A stretch of 64,000 nucleotides of DNA from Rhypophila decipiens (lineage: Eukaryota > Ascomycota > Sordariomycetes > Sordariales > Naviculisporaceae). Positions 23,536 to 34,843 of this stretch are shown in pieces. Below the pieces are notes generated by a model, which was not told the DNA's origin, did not search any database, and saw only the letters and a program-made list of their open reading frames with translations. Location of the stretch: NCBI GenBank assembly GCA_033297075.1, contig MU858058.1, forward strand, positions 248,001 through 312,000, written 5' to 3'. Within the stretch, counting starts at the first letter, position 1; each line of letters opens with the position of its first letter. A program made the translations under genes and the position numbers.

Positions 23536-24925
23536 ATGAAAAAGCTTTTCGGCCGGAAGCACAAGGATGAAGAGACGTCTTCGAACTCATCATTCGGACG
23601 AAACAATCGAACTCCCCAGAACGACAATCCCTACGCCCAGACCAATGCCGATTCTTACGCCAATAACTCGTACTTGAACGCGCAACCATCATATCCGCAG
23701 CCCGCAGGCTCGCAGTCCTCCTTTCGAACCACGCAGCCTGCGTCGCGGGCCGCAGGTCGTCCTGGCTTGCCATCTGGACCCCGCCCTGGCGGTCCTGGTC
23801 AGCAACAGCCGCAGAGACCTTCCTATGGCAGCGAACCGTCGCAATATTCAGGTGCCTCTAAGGGTGGCTCGGGATACAGTGACGAGAAGCTTGGTTCTTC
23901 GGCCGGCTACGGAGCTAATCGCTACGATGCCGGCTCGCCGGCCTACAACAACCGCGGTAGCAATGGATATGCTTCCCAGCGCCCGGGAGGCTATGGAGGA
24001 CTTGACCAGTCTTCCCTTGACTCTACGCCCAACGTCCCTCCTCCTCAGTACAGCGCCACTCAGCCAGGAGGCAGCTGGGATGCACCTGCCAGTCAGGGTG
24101 GGCAAGATCCCTATGCTGATCCGGCTGAAATGACGGAAGAACAGTTGGAAGATGCCCAGGTTCAGGATATCAAACGAGCGACTCATGACACTCGACAGGA
24201 CTCCAAGGCATCTATTGCACGTTCCACAGCGGAGTTGGAGAGAGCGATAGCCTCGGCCGAATCGTCTGGACATATGCTTGCCCAACAATTTGAAAGGATG
24301 GATAAAATCGAGGAAGGCGCAGATATTGCTAGTAAGATGTTCTCCAATCATTAGTTGTGGCAGATTTTGAATTGGGCGCTAACACTGTCTGATAGTCGCA
24401 AGGGCTCGTGAAGGTGGTGCAGGAACCGCAAAACTGGACCGACTCAACAGCAGACCTTTCTTTATACCAGAAGGAGGTAAAAAGAATCGGCAGAAAGATG
24501 TGGATGCGCAAGTCAGGAGGGCACAGGAAGATAGAGAGGCCAAAGAAGAAACCCGCTTGGCTCAGCTCGAAAGGAACAAGAAAATTCAACAAACAATGGG
24601 GATGGGCGGCAAACAGAAACTTCTTGGAGCCGGCAAGGCTGATAAGTATACCTTTGAAGATGACGATGGCACAGAAGCTAGGGACGAAGAGGAAATCAAC
24701 GATGGAATCGAGAAGATGGGAGGACTGGTTGGACAGCTGAATTTCCACGCTCATTCGCTTAACGCTCAGCTGGATGCAGACCCCGACCAGCCAATGCGCA
24801 TCGCTGAGAAGGTACGTATTGCTTTAATCAAGTATATTCATCGTATGGTACTGACTCCTTTCCAGATGACGAAGGCCGACGATAAGGTGACGCGTATCAA
24901 CGCAAGACTCAACACGATTAGATGA
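23536..24925 (+). CDS. SEC9: SEC9 plasma-membrane t-SNARE (SNAP-25 family, Qbc)
   Basis: Exons 23536-24331, 24396-24811 and 24866-24925 give 423 residues. The start MKKLFGRKHKDEE fits fungal Sec9. An Asn/Gln/Gly/Pro-rich region (aa 20-205) precedes two SNARE motifs. The first lies at about aa 225-280, with its ionic-layer Gln at about Q251 (LAQQFERMDKIEEG). A linker contains KLDRLNSRPFF and a basic stretch. The second motif spans about aa 368-423. Its heptad core is regular (I370, M373, V377, L380, A384, L387, L391, then I401, M405, A408, V412, I415, L419, I422), but the ionic position is Asp394 and the next layer is Pro398. Sec9 drives exocytic vesicle fusion with Sso and Snc. A linked patatin NLR lies 4.4 kb away, as in the Neurospora sec-9/plp-1 allorecognition locus. 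Confidence 0.9.
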
Positions 24926-25239
24926 GATTCTGGGTAGGTTATTGGTGCGTTTGAATGGGGAGATGGGTTTGCTTAAGATGGTATTTTTGACGCTTACAAG
25001 ATTGCAACTCTTCTTTCTTACTCTCCATGCTCTAACGCTATAATAAGATTTTTTTTTGGTGGCAAAAGTCTGTCAGACAGAACACCCTTTGACCTGTGGT
25101 GTTAAATTGTGAGATTTTTACTAAACCCTGAAGTGACATTTTGATCATGTATGAAAGGTCAAGCTTCTGCTTCCAGCTGTGCAAAGTATCATATGGCTCA
25201 GGGGTAATTTTTGCCCCTATTTCCACCGTCTTACCAAAA
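24926..25239. other. short convergent gap between SEC9 and DHR2
   Basis: 314 bp of 3' flank for both genes, with a poly(T) run at about 25047-25057; no gene seen. Confidence 0.4.
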
Positions 25240-27643
25240 TCAAAACCCAAGTGCCTCCACAATCCAGGTTGCTTGTATAGCGCTGACCTTCTTAGCGTAG
25301 CTCTTTTGAGTATACACATGCTCTAGGAACATGATGGCCTCTTTCTTCTGCCCATGGAGCACGCTTGCGGGGTGTATTGCTACAACATGTTTTCCATGAG
25401 ACGTGACATAACTGCTGTCAGGCGCAAGGATTGCGGTCTTCAGTGCAAACCCCTTCAAGAAGCACTTGAGGACGTTTGTGGCTTTGTCTGGCGAGATTGG
25501 AGTGAACGGTTGGGGGTCTGGGGGAGGCTGCTCCATCATGCCTTGCTTTACGCACAGAGCTCGAAGCTGCTTTCGGATGTTCACGGCTTGTTTCATGTTC
25601 CTAATGTTGATTTTGCGCGCCTTGCACCACTGAACACGGTCCGCATTCTCGGCGAAGTACAGCTGCATGGTGGTCAGGTACGTTATGATGTCGCCTTCTC
25701 GCCGGTAGAGTTCCTTTCGATAGACCTCGGCTTCCTCCTTGGCTTCTTCGGACTCTATTTGCAGAAATATGTCCTCGCCAGCTGTGATACACGAAATGAT
25801 GTCAATGACTTCGAGTAGGCAGTCGAATTTCGGGTCTGCTGCGGCGAGGAGAACCCTGGCGTATGGAGCAGTGACTGGGAACATAACCATTTTCCGGCCC
25901 AACTCGGTGATCGTACCATCATCGCCAAGTGCGCCTAGAAAATGGAGATGCAAGAGGGCCTTTTCAACTGCCTCGGTTTCTAGGGGATCCATGAGGGGGA
26001 ACTCGAGTACATTATCGATGCCGGTAGCCTTCATGGTTAGAACGGCGCCTAGCAGATCACTCCGCAGGATCTCAGGAAGATCGGCTTCCTCGAGGCCCAG
26101 GTATGAAGACTCTGTGTAAAGTCTGTGGCACTTTCCAGGGCCCTCGCGGCCAGCTCGTCCAGCCCTTTGAATTGCTGCATAGCAGTCAGTAATCGAGTTC
26201 AAAATCAACATGGGTGTAAAACCTACCAGATGACTTGGAGATAGGGCGGGCCAGTAAGGACGACAGAGAAATTTTCGGCCTGAACTGCTTCACTTTCGAT
26301 TTCCCGCAGTCGATGACATACCTGACCCCGGGAACAGTCACCGACGTCTCGGCAATATTTGTAGAAAGAACCACCTTTCTCGTAAAACCGCCTTTGATCG
26401 GCTGGAATGCCTCATGCTGGGCTTCGATAGACATCTGTCCAAAGAGAGGAAACACTTTGATCTTGGGAACATTTGCCGGAAGTGTCGCAGCATACTCTTC
26501 GATCAGCCTCTGGGCCGACTCGATTTCCTCTTGTCCGGTGAGGAATGCTAAGATATCGCATCGCCCATGTTTGTCTTGAAGCGGCTCCTCTGTATGAATC
26601 TTGAATATCTTTTTGAGCATGGAGTCTTGGATATCTGCAACTGGCTTGGGCGTATGGGTGATCTCGACGGGAAATTGCCGTCCCTCAATTTGCATAAACT
26701 GGACGGAGGACGAGTTCTCTGCTCCTTCAGTGGGTGCAGACTCCATGGCCTCGGGAGTTACGTCTGAGAAAAACCTCGTGATGCTCTCGACATTGGCAGT
26801 GGCGCTCATAATGACAACTTTGAGGGGGATGCCACCCCGTCCTGCTTTGTCGCCCGCTATGATTTGCTTCAAAAAGCCACAAAGGAGATCCACATCTGTG
26901 CTGCGTTCGTGAATTTCGTCGACGAGGACTGCGCTGTACTGTCTGAGATGCGGATCGCGGAGAAGCTCCTGAAGAAGCATACCTTCGGTGAGGTACTTGA
27001 TTTTCGTGCCCTTGGGGACCCGGTGGTCAAATCTGACGGAGTAGCCAACCAGGCCTCTGGAATATGAACTTTGAGCGTTCCCTGGTTTGCTTCCTTTGTC
27101 TCCCTTCAAGGGCGTGCCTGCTTCACAAGAAACTCGATGGGCTAGAGTGGTGGCTGCTACTCGTCGCGGCTGAGTGATGGCTATCATGCCTCCAACGGCT
27201 GTTTCTTCAGTCCGCCCATTTGCCTCAATCTTGACCTTCTGTCTCTGGCACCACTTTTCCTGATATAGAAACTGCGGTACTTGAGTACTCTTACCAGAGC
27301 CTGTTTCACCGACAAGGACCAAAACGTCGTGCTTTTGCAACCTGCGTCGAATTTCATCCTGATGGGACCAAAGCGGAAGAGCTTGCCGAGTTGAAAGATA
27401 CTCAGCGGCACCTGATGGTTTTCTGCTCGGTACGAACTTCGTCGTCTTCTTCTCCTGTGCTGTAGAATCTGGACTTTTCGATTCTTTGCTGCTGGGCTCA
27501 AGGGCTTGGTCTGGCTTGGTGGTAGTCTCGGTTGGGCCAACGTCCTTCTTAGGCTTTTTGGTGAGGTATCCCTCTAACGAGATTGTCTTGTTGCCAATGC
27601 GAATCACATCGCCCGAGGCCTCTGATTTCCTCTTTTTAGACAT
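25240..27643 (-). CDS. DHR2: DEAH-box RNA helicase, DHR2/DHX33-like
   Basis: Exons 26227-27643 and 25240-26174 give 783 residues. Motifs in order: I GETGSGKST, Ia TQPRRVAA, II DEIHER (Ile in place of Ala), III SAT, then STNIAETSVTVPG and QRAGRAGREGPGK. Winged-helix and OB-fold regions typical of DEAH/RHA helicases follow. The 52-bp intron (26175-26226, donor GTAGGT) lies between ISKSS and AIQRAGRAGR, just before motif VI. Yeast Dhr2 is a nucleolar helicase required for 18S rRNA processing, and DHX33 is its animal relative. The start at MSKKRKSEASGD is chosen because the longer frame upstream is not family-like, and MSKKRK gives a basic nuclear-type N-terminus. It lies between SEC9 and SDHAF3. 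Confidence 0.88.
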
Positions 27644-28600
27644 TTTGTGTCGTTTAAATGTGCACAAAAAGCAGGTGATGTATGCGTGAGACCTCTTTTG
27701 GTGGAATTTGTGTTTGTCGGTATGGGTTGCTTCGAACTTGAAGTTTGGCAGGATTGCTACAGAACCCAAATTTTGCTTCACAGCAGAGGTTGATATGCCT
27801 TGACTGGATACCGTATCGGACGATGTGGGGCTTGTATTCTAATCATTTTGCAGTACGGGTTACCGATACATGTATCTTTTCGACACACTACAACAGAATA
27901 AAACAAGGCCAAAACTGATGCAAACTTTCACATAAAGTCCTTGAGAAAGGATCTCAAACGATCAGTCAGTTATTGTTCATGCAGGGAGACGCTGGTTAAG
28001 AACCCGAGGGCCTTTGGAGAGAGGACGGATACGCACAGCCATCCCACTTTAACTGTTACTTTACAGACATTACCTTTCCGTATGGTGTTAGTACATAGGT
28101 AGTGATTCAAACCTTACGAGGACAACAACCGTATAGTATTATGAATGAAAACTAATGTTCTCTGTACCTTTATCAAATATATACTACCTAAGTAGGCAGT
28201 ACCTTATATACGACTGAATACAAGAAAAGTTATAAAGGTAGTTGTCATAACTTTCTCTCTACGACTACTACACCCAACCCTAACCCTACCCTATCCAGTT
28301 TGGTGATGTGATTCCACTTTCATTACGGAGTACATCAATGTCAGGTATAGCGGTAATTACTTGTATGCACTACCGGTAATTCCGGCTGTTACCGAAGACC
28401 ACGCCCTGTGGTTTTCACAGCGCAACTATCTCGTCGCCTCAAGTTCCAAGAGAAGACTCGCTATCAAGCTATATTTACTGCAATAATATTGAAGCTGCAT
28501 TTCAAGTAAAGCAGTAAGAGAATTAATCCAATTCCACCATAACTTGGAGCTAACAGTAGTGACAGACGAGAGTTCGTTGCAGGGCAGCACAAAAGCAGCA
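27644..28600. promoter_or_regulatory. shared upstream region of DHR2 and SDHAF3
   Basis: Roughly 950 bp between divergent genes. It contains a telomere-like stretch AACCCTAACCCTACCCT at 28276-28292, and palindromic ACTACCTAAGTAGG-type sequence near 28186. The AACCCTAA string resembles telo-box promoter elements known upstream of ribosome-biogenesis genes in other eukaryotes; function here is not shown. Confidence 0.4.
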
Positions 28601-29123
28601 ATGAGGGTGGCCACACGTTTGATGATGGCATCTGCCATGAGGTCAGCAGACGGCCGCTCTATGGCACTGCTTCCTCCAATTCCACTTTATCGGCGTCTTC
28701 TCAGGGCTCATCGCAAATATCTGCCTAAAGAAATGAGACTCCTTGGCGACGAGTACGTCAAGTCAGAGTTTAGAGCGCATCGTGAGGTTGAAAATCCAGT
28801 GCATTTGGTAAGTTCAATGAGACGGATTCAGCTGGGGGGCAAGGCCAAAGTTCTCACCAGATACAACACCCACCGAAACAGATAGGCTTCTTGACGGAGT
28901 GGCAACTTTATGCACAAAAGATCGAAGGTGATTCCTGGGTTGGCGAGAAGCTTGACAAAGGCAAGATCGAAAAGATGAGCGGTATGTTCTCTGGACGTCA
29001 GGCGGGCGTTGGGCTACAAGCTAACACAGCACATCTCAACCAGACGAACAGCTTGGTCAGCTATATGAACTTATGAAGGCAATCCAGAATCGCGGACCTG
29101 ATGAGGAGTCCGGCTCATCATGA
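28601..29123 (+). CDS. SDH7: succinate dehydrogenase assembly factor 3 (Acn9/Sdh7), mitochondrial
   Basis: Exons 28601-28807, 28882-28981 and 29044-29123 encode 128 residues. The N-terminus [19 protein letters not shown] is Arg-rich without acidic residues until position 16, like a mitochondrial presequence. The LYR motif follows in [17 protein letters not shown], then [20 protein letters not shown], typical of the ACN9/SDHAF3 family. These LYR proteins act in the matrix and protect or mature the Fe-S subunit Sdh2 during complex II assembly; SDH2 itself lies at 46511. The introns are 74 and 62 bp. An in-frame ATG at 28544 would add 19 residues but spoil the presequence. Its stop lies 193 bp from the stop codon of the convergent NLR gene. 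Confidence 0.92.
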
Positions 29124-29316
29124 GTCGAGCAGGACATGCTCTTGGGGCCATTCTCCTTCGGGATATGTCACTCCTCATTCGGCACTGTATTGATATTAGC
29201 ACCAACATTGTACAAATATACGCGAATTTCAAATATTGTTTTGGGCATATAGGTTAGACAGGTCGTGCACCGGTCTCCTTCATGCGCCAGACATTCAGTA
29301 TTCCTGCTTGCTACTT

Positions 29317-32300
29317 TCAGTGAACCAGCGAGTTGCTGTTCACTGCATCAGCACCAATATATTTGACATTGTTCAGATTAATGATTACCTCCGGTTGTTT
29401 CCCTTTTCTATCTTGCTTTGATTTTGTAGAGCGTCTCTCCCCTTGTGTATGAACTATGGAAATCCCGCTGTCTTGCTTCCTTCCCTTTTTAGTCTTCGTT
29501 TTGTTCTCGGAAGCTGGTCCCTCCTTCCTCCTAATGATGGGTGCCCCCTCTTGCTTGCCTTCTTTCGAATTTGATGGAGCACCAAGCGGCGGCCCGGAGG
29601 AAGGTGCTGGCCCGGAGCCTTCTTCGCCTTTCCGCTTTCCTTCGGTTTCAGAGCCCGTGGCATCGCCCTCAGGGCGTTCTTTGCTGGGGTCCTGCAAGGA
29701 CTGCTGAGAGTTTCCGGGTCCATCCCAAACCAGGTCGAGTCCGCCAAAGACCTCCAGGAGCCCATCTGGAGCATCGGGTTCGGTCTTGAGCCGCTCCCGC
29801 AGTTCTCGATGACCAGTCTGACCACAGAGTAATACGTTACACTCATTCGTGTAAATATCCTCGTCGTCCAAATAGTCCCCCCATTTTTCCCTTGGGATCC
29901 GCGCTTGTATCTTCAGAGCCAATTGTTTTCGTCTTTCTTCATTCATACAGATAGTTTCACAGGATTTCAAATGTCCCTCTATAAGATGGGTATGTTCGCT
30001 GTGTCGGCCTGTGGTAACAATCGATTTTTCGAAGCATTCTTTCTGCAGGGCAAGCCCATCCTGAACCCGCCCCTCATGGGCCCAAGCCAAACCGATCTGA
30101 GACTTGAAGTAAAGAGTTTCGTGATGATTTTCACCGTAATACTTTCCACAACGCGCGGCCCCTTCCTCTGCTATAATTTTGCCACAGGTTATCTTGTTCA
30201 GACTTATATACTCTAGAGCGAGCTGCTTCAGGCACCACATTGCATTTCTCGAATATGGTCCAAAATAACCGAGGTCCCGGTCATAGTCGTTCCAGAAGTT
30301 CACCAGTTGGTCTGCTATGTCTTGCGGTGGTGTTGGCTGCCTGTCGTTTTCGATGACAGCTTGGTGCTCTGCCAAATCCGATTCGTCTTCGAAAGGTTTG
30401 GATGGGAGGAGGGCCGCGTCGTGTAAAAGATGGCTCGTGAACCTGAGCTGGTGATCGATGACCATGATGCGCTCTTTCAATATCTGCGCCCTTTCCATCT
30501 CAAGCTCACTGCCATTCTGTTTGCATAGGGCGATTCCAATACGACACCACCTTCTTGCCTTCGTGTAGTTACCCATTTTTATGTAAAGATCAGTCAGTCT
30601 AGCGATAGAGCTGATAGTCTTCGAGTGCCCTCTCCCGTACTTGTCGTGTCTTTGCTTCCATACGGTTGCTGCTATTACCTCCGCCTCTCGAAACTTCCCC
30701 AAGGATGCACATACTTCCATCAGGTAGTTCATTGGAACCCAGTGCGCCTCATCGTCACCAGTTACTTCCACAGTGCACTCGGAGAGCACTTTCCTCCATT
30801 CCTTTTCAGCATGCTCGAGTGAAATAGTCTCCAGCAGCCGAGCGAAAGCAACATGGTGGTGGATCTCAGTACGTGTATCCTCCCGAGATTTGACATTTCT
30901 CTGGCAAGCGAGGACATGGGGGTAGACTCTTCGACGGAACCCATGGTACCACTTTTCATTTGACAGACACCCAATGGAAGTGAACAAGAGCGTCCTAGCT
31001 GGGATGGAGTATCCAGTCCTCTCGGCCTCGTTCATCCTGTCTCTGGCCCAAGAGTGAACCAAAACATGCATCGACAGGGATCGGGTACGCTCATCACGCC
31101 TGACAAGCGACAACGACTCTAGGAGGGCAACGGCTTCACGATACCCTAAGAATATCCACTCGCCATCCTCGTCGGCCTCGACAAGGCTGTCGAGACGGTA
31201 TTTTCCCACACCCAGTTTTGTACATTCTGGTGGCCGCCCCCATCTCATCTCCGCAGCCTGGGAAAAGATATCTTCAACAATGTGTTCGTTATGATAGAAA
31301 CAAATGCTGTTCAGGATCTTGATGGCCATCTCAGCAATTTCAGCCCGGATGGCGCCCTTCTTCAGTTTGGAGAGACTCCGAAGATCTTCATACGAGACAT
31401 CAAACGTGGCGTAAACGGCCTTCTCTTGGACGGGAGCATCGCTGTACAGTGATCCACTACTCAACATTTGCGTTTTTTGCTTGACTAAAACTGGCAGGTA
31501 CTCATTCAGGGAGTATCTCATCATGCTTATCGAGGCCCCTGCCTGTTCAATGGCAAGAGGCAAGAATCCGAGCTCCTTCACGATCGGCAGAGCTGATGCT
31601 CGAAGCTCTTGCGAGGCAAGAGGCTGGTGACTGACTTTCAGCAGCAAGTCAACAGCCTCCGTCTCTCCCATTACCTCCACCTCCAAGGTGTCGGTGTCGG
31701 GTAGGGTAAGCTTCATAACACTCCGCCTACTGGTATACAAGACGTTTCCCCTGTCGGAGCTGGGAAGATAGCGGGTGAAGTCCTCATCGGGACAGTTGTC
31801 CAGAATAAGTAACCATTCGTCTTTGGTGGTAGCCATCCAATGCAGAACCCTCGATATGTCGTTGGCCTGAAAGCCCTGCTCGGCCGAGATTCGCATATAA
31901 CATTCCTCGATGGTGGCTTCGTCGGTCGCATCGACGAAAAAGATGTGTTGGAACCTGATTTTCCAGTTAGGCAAGAGGTACAAAAAGACACCCCAAAAAA
32001 CTCACCTCTCTTCTGCTTCCATAAGCTGCTTAAACTTCAGCGCGATCTGGGTTTTCCCAACTCCACCCATGCCATAAAGCAGGAATTGTCGTCTCGGCAT
32101 CGGATTGTTCTCGCGCTTGTCGAAAAACAAGGACAACTTTTCCAGAATCTCCTCCCTGCCTGTGAAGCATCTGGTGGCGGTTCCACCTGTGTTCGCCCGA
32201 TGTTTATCAACACGTGTATACTTCTCATTGGGAAATACTAAGCGTCGACATGGTCAGCATCGGGTTCCTTCCTTCGTTCTTTCTTTCTTTCACCTTGCCT

Positions 32301-33470
32301 CCAAACCTCACGACCGAAAACTTACAATTGCCTAGCACCCAGCCCTGACTCTTTCTTTTGCAAAGAATCTCCGCCACCCTTTCGATATCTTGTCTAGCCG
32401 TGACTGAATCGAGATAATCCTCCGTCATGACCTTGAGTTCCCCGATCTTCTTGTACTTGGTCATGCCGACCTTGGCCGCAGCATTGGGAACAGTAAAACG
32501 GAAATAAGTCGAGGGAATGTCCCTAAAAATCTTTTGCACCTCGTCCTCGACGCGGTCTGAGTCGGTCGTGACGTTCTTCATCAGCTTCACGGCCTGCACA
32601 GCACGTGTAAAGCTGCCCTTGAGATGCTTCTCCCGAGTCCCCGTCCCCAAACTGACCACACAGCCAAGCTTGCACGAAGGATCCAGCACCTGCATCGCCT
32701 CGTTCAAGACCTCCGAGGTCGGGTTATTGAACCCCATCGCAGCATCAATGAGCTCCTCGAGACGGGTCCCGCTCTTGACAATCATTGGCTTGAAGTACGA
32801 AGGCGCTGCCGTCGTCGCCCGGGCGGCTTCCCAGATCTTGATGTCCTGATCCCAGTCGTCGTCGGCCAGGTAGCCTCTTATCCGCTTGGGGGCTCGCTGG
32901 TTCTGCGCGGGCAGGGCGCAGACGAAGGACCTGCCCATCCGATGGTGCTGAGAATCCCCCGCCGGGTCTTTCATCAGCTCGTTTGCGCCCATCCGTTGGA
33001 CAAGATCCCGCATGGCCTGGGCGAGAGGTTCCTCCCCGAAGCGCGACGACAAGGAGAATCTCATGTTGCGACGGCTGAATATTGACTTGGCTAGCGAGTC
33101 ATATGCGTCTAGCGCGTCCTGGGTCGATAGTCGAAGTCGACCAACTAGGAGAGCGACGAGGCTATCGATTCCATGTAAGTCTCTGCACATGTATCTTCAT
33201 CGACGCCGGGTTGTTTAACTCACCCGCCCGTACTCGTCCCTCCAATGAGGTGGAAATACTCGCACGGTTTCGGGAGCTCCGCGAGCTGCTCTTTCTCCTG
33301 GATCCTCTTCATGATCCTGTGAAGGATGACGAGTTCTGAGACTCCGCGGATCCCACCGCCATCTAAGTGACCAACCACATATGTTAGATAAGGATGAGCA
33401 CACGGACAGTTGGTGTCATTCACGTACCCAGAGAGAGGAGGTTATACGGGCCATTCTCAAGAGCCACCAT
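29317..33470 (-). CDS. patatin / NB-ARC / TPR fungal NLR (PLP-1-like candidate)
   Basis: Five exons on the minus strand: 33428-33470, 33224-33362, 32326-33161, 32006-32237 and 29317-31954, giving 1295 residues. The patatin domain (aa 1 to about 320) has the oxyanion motif DGGGIRG, nucleophile Ser58 in GGTSTGG and the dyad Asp200 in LIDAAMGFNNP. NB-ARC follows: P-loop YGMGGVGKTQ (about 394-403), Walker B LLILDN (about 465-470), TSRR, GFLPLAIEQAG and MHVLVHSW. A region with TPR-like helices (about aa 720-1010) comes next, then a Lys/Glu/Pro-rich tail of over 100 residues. Domain order matches fungal NLRs in which patatin phospholipase is the effector and repeats sense the ligand. Introns: 33363-33427, 33162-33223, 32238-32325 and 31955-32005. 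SEC9 is 4.4 kb away. No stop or frameshift is seen. Confidence 0.88.
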
Positions 33471-33849
33471 CTTTTGCGCTTATTCGATTATGTGAAAGAA
33501 GTCTCCAAAACATTGTTGAAACAAAAAAACAAACGGAGCATCAGGTATCCATGCGCATTATCGACAACAACAAACCGACTTGCTAGCCACACGAACCGAT
33601 CGAGGTTCAAGCAATGGCTGGAGGATTGAGGTAGATATAGATGATCAGTAAAGTAGATATCAAAAGAATAAAAGGGCCTCCAGAAAGGGCTACAAAGGCT
33701 AGGTCCGACAAAACAGCATAGCCACCTCGACCCAGGTGGTGATCTGCCGAGCGAGTAGTTCTAGATATGGTCGGGTTGAGTCGCTCGCCGCCCGGCCAAA
33801 GAAGATGTGGGCGGACAGGGGTAGCGCCGGTGACCGTTTGGGTGCAACC

Positions 33850-33850
<1 letters not shown>

Positions 33851-33877
<27 letters not shown>
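33851..33877. repeat. AGGC microsatellite
   Basis: Six perfect AGGC units and a partial seventh, starting at 33851, about 380 bp upstream of the NLR start codon. A simple-sequence tract likely to vary in length between strains. Confidence 0.85.
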
Positions 33878-33881
<4 letters not shown>

Positions 33882-34110
33882 TTAATGCAGTTGGAAGTTT
33901 TGGAAAAACTCGGTCAACGAATAGCAAGCTTGAGCGGCACACAGAAATATATAAATGCTGTGCGCTGGGCACCGACATGACCAGAATCGGGCGCTTGCAG
34001 CTCTTGTGTTTCATGTTTGGGATAGGAAACTCTCAAAGATGGTTTTTCACAGAAGAGAATGGAAAACGACCCCTCACACTCACTCGCTTGTTCGCGCACT
34101 GGTGGATGAT

Positions 34111-34327
34111 ATCTCTTTGATCGTGAAGAACGCCAAAATATCCGTAAAGACACACCCTCCAGGCTCCAGCCTAATCCCTGCCTTCCATGGTAAATTGGTA
34201 GGGTGTGTGAAATGCTATACAAGGTGGTCCGTGGTAGACCCACTCTAACAATGCCAAAATTGCAGTAAAACAGGGGTTATACAAGAGGGGGTGAAACTAT
34301 TTTGGCGTTCTTCACGATGAAAGAGAT
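34111..34327. mobile_element. MITE-like element with 30-bp inverted termini
   Basis: The arm at 34111-34140 (starts ATCTCTTT, contains GTGAAGAACGCCAAAATA) is matched in inverted orientation by 34298-34327 with 29 of 30 positions identical. The 217-bp unit has no coding capacity, which fits a non-autonomous DNA transposon remnant (MITE). I see no clear target-site duplication, so the family is not assigned. It could also fold as a long hairpin in RNA. Confidence 0.6.
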
Positions 34328-34843
34328 TGGCGCGGCGGTTCGGGAGTGTTGCTGAATGGCTGCTTTCTGGCGCCTCTGTATACCCCTGTCTTGTCTCTAA
34401 GTGTTAATGGTTGCCAAAGGAACTGAACTGCAGTTCGAAACTCCGGCCACACGTCTAGTAGGCTAAAGTGGTTCGAAACCAAGCAGCGTTCCACAGCGTT
34501 GGGACATATTTGGGCACAGCGTCACAGCATGTAGCACTTATCCACACAAAAACTATCGGAGGCAACACGAGATAAGGACTGGGGAGCACACCACTTCAAT
34601 ACGTCACGCCGGACGATACGGGCTCTTATTAACACTGAGCACTGTTGAATGTTAACTCGTGACCCATTGCCCGCATACCATACTGTACAGGTACCATCCC
34701 AAAAATGTCTTCATATTCCCGACGTTGCTTTGGGCGATGGGGGACTGTTCGTCGATGATACCGTTCCTGATTGGATATCGAGGGCTGTCCCGAGCAACTG
34801 AGCAGCGACAGCATCGCTCAAAACAGGACTCCGCCACCAGCGC

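Larger units (their letters stand above)
33471..34843. other. intergenic region between the NLR and the monooxygenase
   Basis: About 1.4 kb upstream of the NLR start and downstream of the monooxygenase stop. Contains a short AGGC tandem repeat and a MITE-like inverted repeat, listed separately. No coding gene supported; the frames here are short. Confidence 0.45.

Noticed and set aside
34465..34485. GGTTCGAAACC resembling a tRNA B box
   Set aside because: No matching A box, anticodon arm or acceptor stem can be paired around it.
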